Part shown: positions 45,852 to 55,102 of the stretch, one piece after another
How positions within the stretch are numbered: position 1 is the stretch's first letter
Layout: every line of letters starts with the position of its first letter
From: Amycolatopsis albispora
GTDB taxonomy: Bacteria > Actinomycetota > Actinomycetes > Mycobacteriales > Pseudonocardiaceae
Assembly: GCF_003312875.1 (NCBI RefSeq)
Contig: NZ_CP015163.1
Location: 5,642,001-5,706,000, forward strand
DNA: 64,000 nucleotides
Reading direction: 5' to 3'
The notes under the pieces: model-generated
Databases searched by the model: none
What the model saw: only the letters and a program-made list of their open reading frames with translations
Told to the model about the DNA's origin: nothing
Made by a program: the position numbers and the translations under genes

Positions 45852-46937
45852 TCACACGCACTGCTCGTCCACGACGTCGGTCAGGCGCTCCCGCCTGCGG
45901 TACGCGGCCAGCTGCCGGTCCGCTCCGCCGCCGGTGGACCGCAGCCGCGACAATACGTCCAAAGCGAAGTCCAGGTCCCCGCTGGCGCCCAGCGGCTCCC
46001 GCAGGTTCGCCACCAGTTCGTCCACGACCGTCCAAATTGGCACCAACTCCCCGCTCTCGGGGTGCAGGCACGAACCGCCGAGGCCGTCCCGCGCGGCCCG
46101 CCACAGGTTCGCGCGCAGGACCTCGTCGGGCGTGCTGACCGGCGCGCGATCCGCCGCCACGTCCCGCAGCGCCAGCCTCACCAGCCCCCGGATCAGCACC
46201 GCGGCGAGCGTGGCCTCCTCCGCCGACGCCGCCACGTCACCGATCCGGAACTCGAGCGTCGGCTGCTTGTCGGAGAGCCGGACGTCCCAGTACAGCATCG
46301 CCCGGTCCATCATCGCCCCGCTGCGGAGCATCGCGGCCACGCTGTTCTCGTAGTGCTCCAGCGACACGAACATCGGCGGCGGCCCCGCCGACGGCCAGCG
46401 CGACCACAGCACGTGCCGCCAGCTGCGGTACCCGGTGACCGTGCCGCCGTCGATCGGCGAGTTCGCGGTGATTGCCAGCAGCACCGGCAGCCACGCCCTG
46501 GTGTGGTTGCTGACCCGGACCGCGGTCTCCCGGTCGGCCACCCCGACGTGCACGTGGCACCCGCAGGTGGCGCTCGACCGCGCGATCGCGCCGAACTGCT
46601 CGGCCATCCGGTGGTACCGCGGCTTCCGGGTGATCTCGTGGCCGCTGCCCGGCAGCACCGGCGTGCCGCTCGCCAGCAGGCGCAGCCCGCGTGCGGCCGC
46701 GCCGCGCGCCAGGTCGTCCCGCAGGCTGGTCAGGCCGTCGAGCAGCGCGGCCGAGGTCCGGCACACCGGGGTCGCCGTCTCCACCTGCGAGCTGATCAGT
46801 TCGCGCTGCAGTTCCCCGTCGCGCTCGGTGGTCCCGTCGACCACCTCCGGACCCCGCGGCACCAGCTCTCCCGCGGCGTCCACCAGGAAGAACTCCTCTT
46901 CGACGCCGAAGGTCAGTTCGTCGTCGTCCGGGGTCAT
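45852..46937 (-). CDS. YbdK-type carboxylate-amine ligase (glutamate-cysteine ligase family 2)
   Basis: 361 residues from the ATG at 46937 with GGAG upstream. The GCS2 family signature LTFGVEEEFFLVDAAGELVP is at the N-terminus. SQVETATPVCRTSAAL, CGCHVHVGVADRE, ANSPIDGGTVTGYRSWRHVL and LEFRIGDVAASAEEA follow. These enzymes join glutamate to an amine such as cysteine. Mycothiol producers do not normally need glutathione, so the physiological product is uncertain. It stands alone between tRNA-Thr and the ThrE gene. Confidence 0.9.
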   Translation of the reverse strand: MTPDDDELTFGVEEEFFLVDAAGELVPRGPEVVDGTTERDGELQRELISSQVETATPVCRTSAALLDGLTSLRDDLARGAAARGLRLLASGTPVLPGSGHEITRKPRYHRMAEQFGAIARSSATCGCHVHVGVADRETAVRVSNHTRAWLPVLLAITANSPIDGGTVTGYRSWRHVLWSRWPSAGPPPMFVSLEHYENSVAAMLRSGAMMDRAMLYWDVRLSDKQPTLEFRIGDVAASAEEATLAAVLIRGLVRLALRDVAADRAPVSTPDEVLRANLWRAARDGLGGSCLHPESGELVPIWTVVDELVANLREPLGASGDLDFALDVLSRLRSTGGGADRQLAAYRRRERLTDVVDEQCV

Positions 46938-47099
46938 CCGCCGCTCCTTCACGCCCTCGCGTGCCCGCCGCCGAATACCCGGATCGGGTGATCTGTAACC
47001 AACGGGCAGAACGTGGTGGACGCCACTGTTCCGATCATGCAACGGTCGGACCTCGAGCGTCGATGGTCCCCGGGAATGACCAGGGAGGTGGACGGGTAG

Positions 47100-48623
47100 A
47101 TGAAGATCAACCAGCGTGGCCGGGCAGCCGATCGCAAGCGCGGTTGGCAGATCCTCGAAGCGCCGGCGGACAAGAGGCCGCGCAAGACGAGCAGGCGCCG
47201 CGAACGCGGTTCGGAGCCGCGCAGCCGCGCCTGGCAGATCCTCGAGGCGGACACCGGCGAGCAGCCGGCGGCCGCGCAGGAGAACGCGATCGGGCCGGCG
47301 CTGCCCGACGACTCCACCGTCAACTTCGTGCTCGACCTGGCCCTGCGCATCGGCGAGGTGCAGATGGCCAGCGGCGCGGGTGCCTCCGACGTCACCGCCA
47401 CCATTCTCGCGCTGACCTCGGCGCTCGGCCTCCCGCACTGCGAGGTCGACGTCATCTTCACCTCGATCACGGTGACCTGCCACCGCGGTTCCGAGCGCTC
47501 CCCGGTCACCGCGCTGCGCGTGGTGCGCGCCCGCGGCCTCGACTACAGCCGCCTCACCGACACCGAGCGGCTGGTGCAGCGCATCACCCGCGGCCGCGTC
47601 AGCGCCGAGGACGCCTACACCGAACTGGAGCTGATCACCAACCGGCCGCACCCGTACCCGCGCTGGATCTCCACCCTGGCCTGGGGCGGCATGGCCGCGT
47701 TCATCTCCCTGCTGATCGGCGGGGACTGGGCCACCGCGCTGATCGCCTTCGTGATCAGCTCGGTGATCGACCGGGTCGGCCGGGTGCTCAACCGGTTCGC
47801 GCTGCCGTTCTTCTTCCAGCAGGTGGCCGGCGGGTTCATCGCCACGCTGGCCGCGGTGCTGGTGGTGAACACCAACTGGCTCCCGATCGAGCGACCCACG
47901 ATCGTGGTGGCCGCGGCGATCACCGTGTTGCTGTCCGGGCTGAGCACGGTGTCCGCGGTGCAGGACGCGATCACCGGCTACAACGTCACCGCCGCCGGGC
48001 GCACCACCGAGGTGGCGATGATGTCCGCCGGGCTGATCACCGGCGTGGTGCTCGCGCTGAACACCGCGCCGCTGTTCGCCATCGTGCAGAAGACCCCGCC
48101 GCCGGCGGTGTACAACAGCACCGCGCTCGACCTGCCGATCATGGTGGTCGCCGGTGCGGGCGCGGCGCTGTGCTTCGCGCTGGCCAGCTACGCCCGGCCG
48201 CGTTCGCTGCTGATCGCCGCCGCGGCCGGTGCGGTCGGCAGCGTCGGCTTCGGTGTGCTCGGCCTGTTCGGCGCGGACCAGATCACCGCCTCCGCGGTCG
48301 CCGCCACGCTGGTCGGCTTCTCCGGTGGTGTGCTGGCCCGGCGGTTGAAGGAAACGCCGCTGGTCATCGCGGTCTCCGGGATCACCCCGCTGCTGCCGGG
48401 GCTGTCCACCTACCGCGGGCTGTACGAGATGGGCGTCTCGCCGGGCGGTGAGCTGGGCACGCTGATGACCGCGGTGGCGGTCGGGCTGGCGCTGGCCGCG
48501 GGCGTGGTGCTCGGCGAGTACTTCGCGCAGCCGGTGCGCACCGGGCTCGGCAGGCTGGAGCGCAAGCTGGCCGGGCCGCGGATGGCGGGCCCGCTGCGGC
48601 CGAAGACCGGGCGAGTGGAGTAA
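47100..48623 (+). CDS. ThrE-type threonine/serine exporter
   Basis: 507 residues from the ATG at 47100 behind GGGAGGTGG. After a basic N-terminus of about 70 residues, the cytoplasmic ThrE domain has LALRIGEVQMASGAGASDVT and HCEVDVIFTSITVTCHRG. About ten membrane segments follow, including a second ThrE_2 half (VIAVSGITPLLPGLSTYRGL). The short N-terminal motif WQILEA occurs twice (residues 16-21 and 45-50), each within a basic context, which is unusual. It should export threonine or serine, by family. Confidence 0.88.
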   Translation: MKINQRGRAADRKRGWQILEAPADKRPRKTSRRRERGSEPRSRAWQILEADTGEQPAAAQENAIGPALPDDSTVNFVLDLALRIGEVQMASGAGASDVTATILALTSALGLPHCEVDVIFTSITVTCHRGSERSPVTALRVVRARGLDYSRLTDTERLVQRITRGRVSAEDAYTELELITNRPHPYPRWISTLAWGGMAAFISLLIGGDWATALIAFVISSVIDRVGRVLNRFALPFFFQQVAGGFIATLAAVLVVNTNWLPIERPTIVVAAAITVLLSGLSTVSAVQDAITGYNVTAAGRTTEVAMMSAGLITGVVLALNTAPLFAIVQKTPPPAVYNSTALDLPIMVVAGAGAALCFALASYARPRSLLIAAAAGAVGSVGFGVLGLFGADQITASAVAATLVGFSGGVLARRLKETPLVIAVSGITPLLPGLSTYRGLYEMGVSPGGELGTLMTAVAVGLALAAGVVLGEYFAQPVRTGLGRLERKLAGPRMAGPLRPKTGRVE

Positions 48624-48706
48624 CCCGCGCGACCGGAACCGCGAGCCGGGTGATCGGGCGGGACAAGTCTCACGTTCTCACCCGGTCCGGGCCGCGCCGG
48701 TCGCGA

Positions 48707-48712
48707 TAGTCT
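48707..48712 (+). promoter_or_regulatory. -10 box of a leaderless otsA transcript
   Basis: TAGTCT lies six bases before the otsA ATG, with no ribosome site between. The expected transcription start would fall on or next to the ATG. Confidence 0.5.
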
Positions 48713-48718
48713 GCGGGC

Positions 48719-50155
48719 ATGACCGAGCCTGTCAGCACGGCCGCCGATTTTGTCGTGGTGGCCAACCGGTTGCCGGTGGACCTCGATCGCTCCGCCGACG
48801 GGACCCAGCGCTGGACGGCGAGCCCCGGCGGGCTCGTCTCCGCGCTCGAGCCGTTCCTCCGCTCCCGCAAGGGCGCCTGGGTCGGCTGGCCCGGCGTGCC
48901 CGACGTCGAGGTCGACGAGTTCTCCGACGACGGCTTGGTGCTGCACCCGGTCACCCTCAGCTCCGACGAGGTGGCCGACTACTACGAGGGCTTCTCGAAC
49001 GCCACGCTGTGGCCGCTCTACCACGACGTGGTCGCCCGTCCGGTGTTCGACCGATCGTGGTGGGACAGCTACGTCAAGGTCAACCGCCGGTTCGCCGAGG
49101 CCAGCGCGAAGGTGGCCGGCGAGGGCGCGGTGGTCTGGGTGCAGGACTACCAGCTGCAGCTGGTCCCGAGCATGCTCCGGGAACTGCGCCCCGACCTGCG
49201 GATCGGCTTCTTCCTGCACATCCCGTTCCCGCCGGTGGAGCTGTTCATGCAGCTGCCGTGGCGCGCGGAGATCGTGCGCGGGCTGATCGGCGCCGACCTG
49301 GTCGGGTTCCACCGGCCGGGTGGTGCCCAGAACTTCCTGTGGCTGGCGCGCCAGCTGATCGGCCTCGAGCCCAGCCGGGGCGCGGTCGGCGTGCGGTCGC
49401 GGCCCGGTGTGGTCCAGGTCGGCGACCGGACCGTGCGCGTTGGCGCCTTCCCGATCTCCATCGACGCCGCCGGGCTGGACAACCTGGCGCGCACGAAGAA
49501 GGTGGCCGAGCGGGCCGCGCAGATCCGCGCCGACCTGGGCAATCCCAAGACCGTGCTGCTCGGGGTGGACCGGCTCGACTACACCAAGGGCATCGACCTG
49601 CGGCTGCAGGCCTTCCACGAGCTGCTGCAGGAGGACCGCGTCAAGCCGGAGGACGTGGCGTTCATCCAGCTCGCCACGCCCAGCCGGGAGCGCGTGGAGC
49701 ACTACCAGCGCATGCGCGGTGAGATCGAGCAGATGGTCGGCCGGATCAACGGCGAGTTCGCCAGGGTGGGTCACCCGGTCGTGCACTACCTGCACCAGTC
49801 CGTTGACCGAACGGAGCTGGCCGCCTTCTTCTCCGCTGCCGACGTGATGGTGGTGACCCCGTTGCGTGACGGCATGAACCTGGTCTGCAAGGAGTACGTG
49901 GCCTGCCGCCACGACCTCGGGGGCACGCTGGTGCTCTCCGAATTCGCCGGGGCGGCAGCCGAGTTGAGCAGTGCCTTCCTGGTCAACCCGCATGATCTCG
50001 ACGGGGTTAAGAGCGCTTTGGCGGCTGCCATTACGCTCGACCCGGCCGAGGGAAGACGGAGAATGCGCGCGCTTCGACGTCAGGTCCTCACCCACGACGT
50101 CGACCGCTGGGCGCGCTCGTTCCTGGAAGCACTCGGGTCCGAGCCCTCCGCCTGA
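48719..50155 (+). CDS. otsA: Trehalose-6-phosphate synthase OtsA
   Basis: 478 residues, GT20 family. It joins UDP- or GDP-glucose to glucose-6-phosphate. Motifs: [80 protein letters not shown] and [16 protein letters not shown]. It is followed by the otsB-GH15 fusion 45 bases on, so a trehalose operon is formed. It gives osmotic and cell-wall trehalose together with the ectoine system at the start of the window. Confidence 0.96.
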   Translation: MTEPVSTAADFVVVANRLPVDLDRSADGTQRWTASPGGLVSALEPFLRSRKGAWVGWPGVPDVEVDEFSDDGLVLHPVTLSSDEVADYYEGFSNATLWPLYHDVVARPVFDRSWWDSYVKVNRRFAEASAKVAGEGAVVWVQDYQLQLVPSMLRELRPDLRIGFFLHIPFPPVELFMQLPWRAEIVRGLIGADLVGFHRPGGAQNFLWLARQLIGLEPSRGAVGVRSRPGVVQVGDRTVRVGAFPISIDAAGLDNLARTKKVAERAAQIRADLGNPKTVLLGVDRLDYTKGIDLRLQAFHELLQEDRVKPEDVAFIQLATPSRERVEHYQRMRGEIEQMVGRINGEFARVGHPVVHYLHQSVDRTELAAFFSAADVMVVTPLRDGMNLVCKEYVACRHDLGGTLVLSEFAGAAAELSSAFLVNPHDLDGVKSALAAAITLDPAEGRRRMRALRRQVLTHDVDRWARSFLEALGSEPSA

Positions 50156-50200
50156 GAACCCGAACTCCCATACCCCACGTACTTGCTCCTAGGAGGAGTG

Positions 50201-52729
50201 TTGACCGCCGAGGCCCTGCCCGCCGAGCTGCGGCGTGCGATCGTGCAGATCGCGCGGACGCCGCGCTTGCTGGTCGCCTGCGACTACGACGGCACGCTGG
50301 CTCCGATCACGTCCAACCCGGACGAGGCCCGCCCACTTCCCGAATCGGTCGGTGCCCTGCGATCGTTAGCCGGCCTGCACGAAACCACCACCGCGGTCAT
50401 CTCCGGCCGCGCGCTGCGTGATCTCGCCACGCTCTCCCGCCTGCCCGCCGAGGTCCACCTGGTGGGCAGCCACGGCTCGGAGTTCGACATCGGTTTTGTG
50501 CACGCGCTCGACGCGAAGGCCCGCGAACTGCACCGCAGGCTCGAAGCCGAGCTGGAGCAGCTCGTGCTCGATGTTCCAGGGGTTTCCCTAGAAGTGAAGC
50601 CGGCCAGCATCGCCGTGCACGTGCGCCGCGCCGAGTACGACGCGGGCCGCCGCGTGCTCGCCGATGTCCACAATGGACCTTGCACCTGGCCGGGGGTGAC
50701 CACCACCGACGGCAAGGAGGTGGTCGAGCTGGCCGTGGTGCAGACCGACAAGGGCCGGGCCCTGGACACCCTGCGCCACCAGGTGAACGCCACCGCCGCG
50801 GTGTTCCTCGGCGACGACGTCACCGACGAGAAGGCCTTCGCGCGGCTGTCCGGCCCCGACCTGGGGGTCAAGGTCGGCGACGGGGAAAGCCTTGCCGCGT
50901 ACCGGGTTCCGGACACCGTCGACGTGGCGACCGTGCTCGCGTTCCTGCTCGAGGAGCGGCGCCACTGGCTCTACGGCGAGCAGGCCCCGCCGATCGAGCG
51001 GATCTCCATGCTGGCCAGCGAGCGCTCGGTCGCGCTGCTCACCCCGGACGCCAAGCTGACCTGGCTGTGCCACCCCGGCCCGGACGCGCCCGCGGTGTTC
51101 GCCGACCTGCTCGGCGGTCCCGGTGCCGGGCACTTCTCGATCAAGCCGCACCGCAACGGCCTGCCGCTGGGCCAGCGCTACCTGCCGAACACGATGACCG
51201 TGGAGACGCGCTGGTCGCGCCTGCTGGTCACGGACTACCTCGAGCCGGACAGCCCGCCGCACCGCACGGACATCGTCCGGGTGATTTCCGGTGAGGCCGC
51301 CGCGCAGGTGGTTTTCGCGCCGCGCCCCGAATTCGGTGGCGTGCCGGTGAAGCTGGTCACCGAGGAGGACGGGCTGCGGGTGCTGGGCACCTCGGAGCCG
51401 ATCGTGCTGCGGGCGCCCGGTGTGCGCTGGGAAATCAACTCCGACGGCATGCACGACACCGCGGTGGCACTGGTCGAACCGAAGCCGGAACGCCCGGTGG
51501 TCCTGGAACTGCGTTGCGGCACAACGGATCTCGGCCCGCATGAACTGTCCGAAATGGACCGCCGCGCGCGGGCGGGGGCGTACTGGAGCGACTGGGCCGC
51601 CACCCTGAAGGTGCCCACCGTGCAGCCGGAACTGGTGTCGCGCTCGGCGCTGACCCTGCGCGGGCTGTGCAACACCGACACCGGCGGGGTGCTCGCGGCG
51701 GCCACCACCTCGCTGCCCGAGGAGATCGGCGGGGTCCGGAACTGGGACTACCGCTACTGCTGGATCCGCGACGCCGCGATGACCGTGCGTGAGCTGGTCA
51801 CGCTCGGCTCCCTGGACGAGGCCGACGGGTACCTGCGCTGGTTGCACGGCGTGCTCGCCACGCTGGCCGGGCCGGAGCGGCTCCACCCGCTGTACACCCT
51901 GTCCGGCAGCGTGATCGGCGCCGAAGCGGTGATCGAGTCGCTGCCGGGGTACGCGGGCTCGCGGCCGGTGCGCGTCGGCAACCTGGCGAACCACCAGGTG
52001 CAGCTGGACGTGTTCGGGCCGGTGGTGGAGCTGGTGGTCACCCTGGCCGAGGCCCGCGGTGAGCTGCGCGACCAGGACTGGCAGATGGTGCGGGCGATGG
52101 CCGAGGCGGTCACGCGGCGCTGGAACGAGCCGGACCACGGCATCTGGGAGGAACGCCACGTGCCTCGGCACCGCGTGTACTCCCGGGTGATGGGCTGGGT
52201 GACCATCGACCGCGCGATCAAGCTGGGCGAGATCTACGACCGGGAGATCCCGGTTGGCTGGCCGGAGCTGCGCGACACCATCGCCGCCGACGTGCTGGAG
52301 CACGGCTGGAACGACGAGGTGCAGGCGTTCACCACCGCCTACGACGGCACCGACCTGGACGCGGCCTCGCTTTTTGTCGGGCTGACCGGCCTCATCGACC
52401 CGAGCGACCAGCGGTTCCAGTCGACCGTGACCGCCATCGAGGCCGAGCTGCGCAGCGGCTCGACGGTCTACCGCTACCACCGCGACGACGGCCTGCCCGG
52501 CAGCGAAGGCGGCTTCCACATCTGCGCGGCCTGGCTGATCGAGGCCTACCTGATGACCGGCCGCCGCACCGAGGCGGAGGAGCTGTTCGAGCAGTTGGTC
52601 GACGCCGCGGGCCCGACCGGGCTGCTGCCCGAGCAGTACGACCCGATCGCCGAGCGCTCGCTGGGCAACCACCCGCAGGCGTACTCGCACATCGGCCTCA
52701 TCCGCTGCGCGAACCTGCTGGCCAAGTAG
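50201..52729 (+). CDS. otsB: Trehalose-6-phosphate phosphatase fused to a GH15-family hydrolase
   Basis: 842 residues from a TTG at 50201, four bases behind AGGAGG (an in-frame GTG at 50198 is too close). Residues about 20-250 are a HAD phosphatase of OtsB type: nucleophile D28-x-D30 in ACDYDGTLAP, and FLGDDVTDEKAF. Residues about 265-840 are a GH15 glucoamylase/trehalase-like hydrolase: RNWDYRYCWIRDAAM, HGIWEER and PGSEGGFHICAAWLIEAY. GH15 trehalases are known in mycobacteria. The protein thus joins the last synthetic step for trehalose to an enzyme that may split it. Confidence 0.9.
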   Translation: MTAEALPAELRRAIVQIARTPRLLVACDYDGTLAPITSNPDEARPLPESVGALRSLAGLHETTTAVISGRALRDLATLSRLPAEVHLVGSHGSEFDIGFVHALDAKARELHRRLEAELEQLVLDVPGVSLEVKPASIAVHVRRAEYDAGRRVLADVHNGPCTWPGVTTTDGKEVVELAVVQTDKGRALDTLRHQVNATAAVFLGDDVTDEKAFARLSGPDLGVKVGDGESLAAYRVPDTVDVATVLAFLLEERRHWLYGEQAPPIERISMLASERSVALLTPDAKLTWLCHPGPDAPAVFADLLGGPGAGHFSIKPHRNGLPLGQRYLPNTMTVETRWSRLLVTDYLEPDSPPHRTDIVRVISGEAAAQVVFAPRPEFGGVPVKLVTEEDGLRVLGTSEPIVLRAPGVRWEINSDGMHDTAVALVEPKPERPVVLELRCGTTDLGPHELSEMDRRARAGAYWSDWAATLKVPTVQPELVSRSALTLRGLCNTDTGGVLAAATTSLPEEIGGVRNWDYRYCWIRDAAMTVRELVTLGSLDEADGYLRWLHGVLATLAGPERLHPLYTLSGSVIGAEAVIESLPGYAGSRPVRVGNLANHQVQLDVFGPVVELVVTLAEARGELRDQDWQMVRAMAEAVTRRWNEPDHGIWEERHVPRHRVYSRVMGWVTIDRAIKLGEIYDREIPVGWPELRDTIAADVLEHGWNDEVQAFTTAYDGTDLDAASLFVGLTGLIDPSDQRFQSTVTAIEAELRSGSTVYRYHRDDGLPGSEGGFHICAAWLIEAYLMTGRRTEAEELFEQLVDAAGPTGLLPEQYDPIAERSLGNHPQAYSHIGLIRCANLLAK

Positions 52730-52774
52730 GTCTTCCGAGGTGCCGGGAGGGCTCGCCCTCCCGGCACGCGTGCC

Positions 52775-53047
52775 TCAGCCGCCCGCCACCGACGGGATGA
52801 TCATCAGCTCGGTGCGGGCGGCGAGCGGGGTGTCCGCACCGGCGAGACGGCGGCATTCCTCGCCGTCGACGTAGAAGTTGACGTACCGCCGCAGCGCGCC
52901 CGACTCGTCACGCAGCCGCCGTTCCAGCGCGGGATACCTGTCCCGCAGCTCGTCCAGGGCCGCCGCGATGGTGGCGCCCTCGACCTCCAGCACGGTCTGG
53001 TCGCCGGCGATCGGCCGCAGCATCGACGGCAGGTGGACCTTCGCCAC
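52775..53047 (-). CDS. MoaD/ThiS-type ubiquitin-like protein
   Basis: 90 residues, beta-grasp fold, ending in the Gly-Gly tail required for thiocarboxylate activation (IIPSVAGG). The GTG start follows directly on the TAG of the BNR-repeat gene, so the two are coupled. No moaE, thiF or other molybdopterin gene is nearby. It may serve a dedicated sulphur transfer or conjugation role linked to the BNR protein, which is inference from pairing alone. Confidence 0.85.
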   Translation of the reverse strand: MAKVHLPSMLRPIAGDQTVLEVEGATIAAALDELRDRYPALERRLRDESGALRRYVNFYVDGEECRRLAGADTPLAARTELMIIPSVAGG

Positions 53048-54127
53048 CTAGATCACCGCGGCCCGCACGCAGAGCACGTCCGGCAGGTGCTCGACCACGC
53101 GCTGCCAGTGCTCGCCCTCGTCGGCGCTGGCCCACACCTCACCCGAGCGCGAGCCGAAGTACACCCCGGCCGGGTCGGCGTCGTCCACGCACATCGCGTC
53201 CCGCAGCACCGCCGAGTAGAAGCCGTTGTCCGGCAGGCCACCGGACAACGCCGTCCAGCTGCCGCCGCCGTCCTCGCTGCGGTAGACGCGGCAGCGCCCG
53301 TCCGGCGGGAAGCGGTGCTCGTCGGCCTGCAGCGGGAAGTTGTAGATCACCTCCGGCTTGTGCGGGTGCACCACCATCGGGAAGCCGAAGTCGGACGGCA
53401 GGCCGTCGGCGATCGACTGCCAGCTCTTCGCGTGGTCGTCGCTGCGGTACACGCCGTGGTGGTTCTGCGCGTACAGCGTGTCCGGCCGCGCCGGGTGCCG
53501 CGCCACCTTGTGCACGCACTGGCCGAACTCCGGGTACTCCTCCGGCAGGAACTTGACGTGGATGCCGCGGTTGGCCGGCGCCCAGGTCTTGCCGCCGTCG
53601 GTGGTGTCGTAGACGCCGCCGGTGGACATCGCCACCGTGACGTGCTCCGGCTCGGTCGGGTGCGGCAGCACGGTGTGGATCGCCATGCCGCCGAAGCCGG
53701 GCGTCCACTGTGGACGATGGGGGTGCTCCCAGAGGCCGCGGACCAGCTCGAAGGACCGGCCGCCGTCGGCCGAGCGGAACAACGCCGACGGCTCCACCCC
53801 GGCGTAGACCACGTCCGGCTCCGGCGCGGGCGTGAGCTGCCAGACCCGCTCCAGCGCGGCGCCGGTGTCCTCCGGGAAGGAGATGGGCGCCTGCTCCGGC
53901 TCCTGCCAGGTGACGCCGAGGTCGTCGCTGGTGGCCACCCCCGGGCCCCAGTGCTCACTGGTCACGCCCGCGAGCAGGCGCGGCGAGCCGGCGCGCTGGT
54001 CGATCGCCAGCGCGTAGATGTCGGTCATCGGCAGGTGCGGCCCGGTGACCTGCCAGTCGGCCCGTCCGTTCGAACTTCTCGCCAGCCAGAGCCCCTTGCG
54101 CGTGCCGATCGCGAGCAGCGCTTCCAT
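53048..54127 (-). CDS. BNR/sialidase-type beta-propeller protein
   Basis: 359 residues without signal peptide. Several Asp-box-like motifs (S-x-D-x-G-x-T-W) repeat through the chain: TSDDLGVTW, RSADGGRSF, TTDGGKTW, RSDDHAKSW, RSEDGGGSW and ASADEGEHW. It should therefore be a six- or seven-bladed propeller. The N-terminus MEALLAIGTRKGLWLARS is characteristic of cytoplasmic actinobacterial members. It is followed immediately by the MoaD-like gene. No enzymatic residues of true sialidases can be claimed. Confidence 0.82.
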   Translation of the reverse strand: MEALLAIGTRKGLWLARSSNGRADWQVTGPHLPMTDIYALAIDQRAGSPRLLAGVTSEHWGPGVATSDDLGVTWQEPEQAPISFPEDTGAALERVWQLTPAPEPDVVYAGVEPSALFRSADGGRSFELVRGLWEHPHRPQWTPGFGGMAIHTVLPHPTEPEHVTVAMSTGGVYDTTDGGKTWAPANRGIHVKFLPEEYPEFGQCVHKVARHPARPDTLYAQNHHGVYRSDDHAKSWQSIADGLPSDFGFPMVVHPHKPEVIYNFPLQADEHRFPPDGRCRVYRSEDGGGSWTALSGGLPDNGFYSAVLRDAMCVDDADPAGVYFGSRSGEVWASADEGEHWQRVVEHLPDVLCVRAAVI

Positions 54128-54255
54128 CAGATGCCTCCCTCTGTGGTACGGATCACAGCGGGAGCTTACGCGGCACCACCGACAAAATCGGGCGCCGCGG
54201 TCGCGCAGCTGACCGCGGCACCCGTCCAGCTGTTTCAGCCGAGGCTGAAACGGAT

Positions 54256-54906
54256 TTACGCGGAATACCCCTTTGGCGGAATGAGAGTGGCCAGCTGGTT
54301 GAAGGTGAGCCAATAGACGCCCTGGCTGAAACCGGCCGAGTCGGCGATCTTCACCGTCATGTTGTCGCTGTTGTAGCCGATCACGGTGAAGTAGTGGTAA
54401 ATGGTGTAGTTGGGGTAACCGGGCGGGTGGTTGTTCGCCGGGGCGACGATGTTCGCCACGATCGGGTAATTGTTGTTGATGTCGAGCACCACGTCCCGCC
54501 AGAGCAGATCGCGCTGCGCCTGGGTCGGCGGGTCGTTCGGCATCTGTTTGGTCTCGTACCAGCCGGTGCCGAGATTGTTGTTGAGCACCCTGGTGACCTG
54601 GCCGATGTGGTCGGTGCCGCCGGTGTGCGTCGGGAGCTGCTGGGCCAGGCTGGCCTGCGACGGCGGGTTGGCCATGCGCGCGGACAGCGCCATCCTGGTC
54701 GCCGCCGGGCCGCACCAGTAGCCGGTCTGCTGCCATTCGTGGCGCACGTTGAGCTCGACGACGGCGGGCAGTTCGGAAATGTCGATCTCGGCGGTTTCGG
54801 CCGGACGGGTGGCCGGTGCCGCGGGCGCGGCGGTGGCGAGCGCGGGCGCGGCGGTGATTCCCGCGACCACGGCGGCGAACACGGCGAGCAGCTGGCGTCT
54901 CATCAT
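54256..54906 (-). CDS. Secreted C39-like cysteine peptidase
   Basis: 216 residues from the first of two adjacent ATGs (54906). A Sec signal (RRQLLAVFAAVVAGITAAPA, with AXA sites near residue 30) precedes the peptidase domain. The catalytic Cys is in QQTGYWCGPAATRMALSAR and the His in YTIYHYFTVIGYN, with an Asp in VKIADSAGF. It is a tandem paralogue of the gene at 55103. C39-like enzymes process leader peptides or act on cell-wall or external peptides; the substrate is unknown. Confidence 0.87.
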   Translation of the reverse strand: MMRRQLLAVFAAVVAGITAAPALATAAPAAPATRPAETAEIDISELPAVVELNVRHEWQQTGYWCGPAATRMALSARMANPPSQASLAQQLPTHTGGTDHIGQVTRVLNNNLGTGWYETKQMPNDPPTQAQRDLLWRDVVLDINNNYPIVANIVAPANNHPPGYPNYTIYHYFTVIGYNSDNMTVKIADSAGFSQGVYWLTFNQLATLIPPKGYSA

Positions 54907-54934
54907 TTCGGAGTTTCCTTCCCCAGTGCGCTGG

Positions 54935-54949
54935 CGGTTGGTTTCCGTC
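54935..54949 (-). promoter_or_regulatory. Leader box shared by the twin peptidase genes (copy 1)
   Basis: CGGTTGGTTTCCGTC (plus-strand reading) lies about 30 bases before the start of the 54256 gene. The same box, CGGTTATTTTCCGTC, lies at 55796-55810 before the 55103 gene. The ribosome-site region (CTTCCCCAGT) is also conserved between the two. The duplication therefore included the leader, or both are under one regulator. Confidence 0.5.
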
Positions 54950-55102
54950 ACACGAGGGAAATAGTCCGGAAAATGGTGACTCCTGTCGCCGGTTTCACCC
55001 GTTCGGCCGCCGACCAAAGTCGGTGGCGACAATTGTTCGAGGCAGGACGCGGCGCCCCCGGGGAATTTGAGGTTTTTCCCGGGAGCGCCGCGAAGCGGGT
55101 GA

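Noticed and set aside
45598..46104. A 168-codon leftward frame
   Set aside because: It reads through the tRNA-Thr gene and the downstream hairpins and overlaps the YbdK-like gene out of frame.
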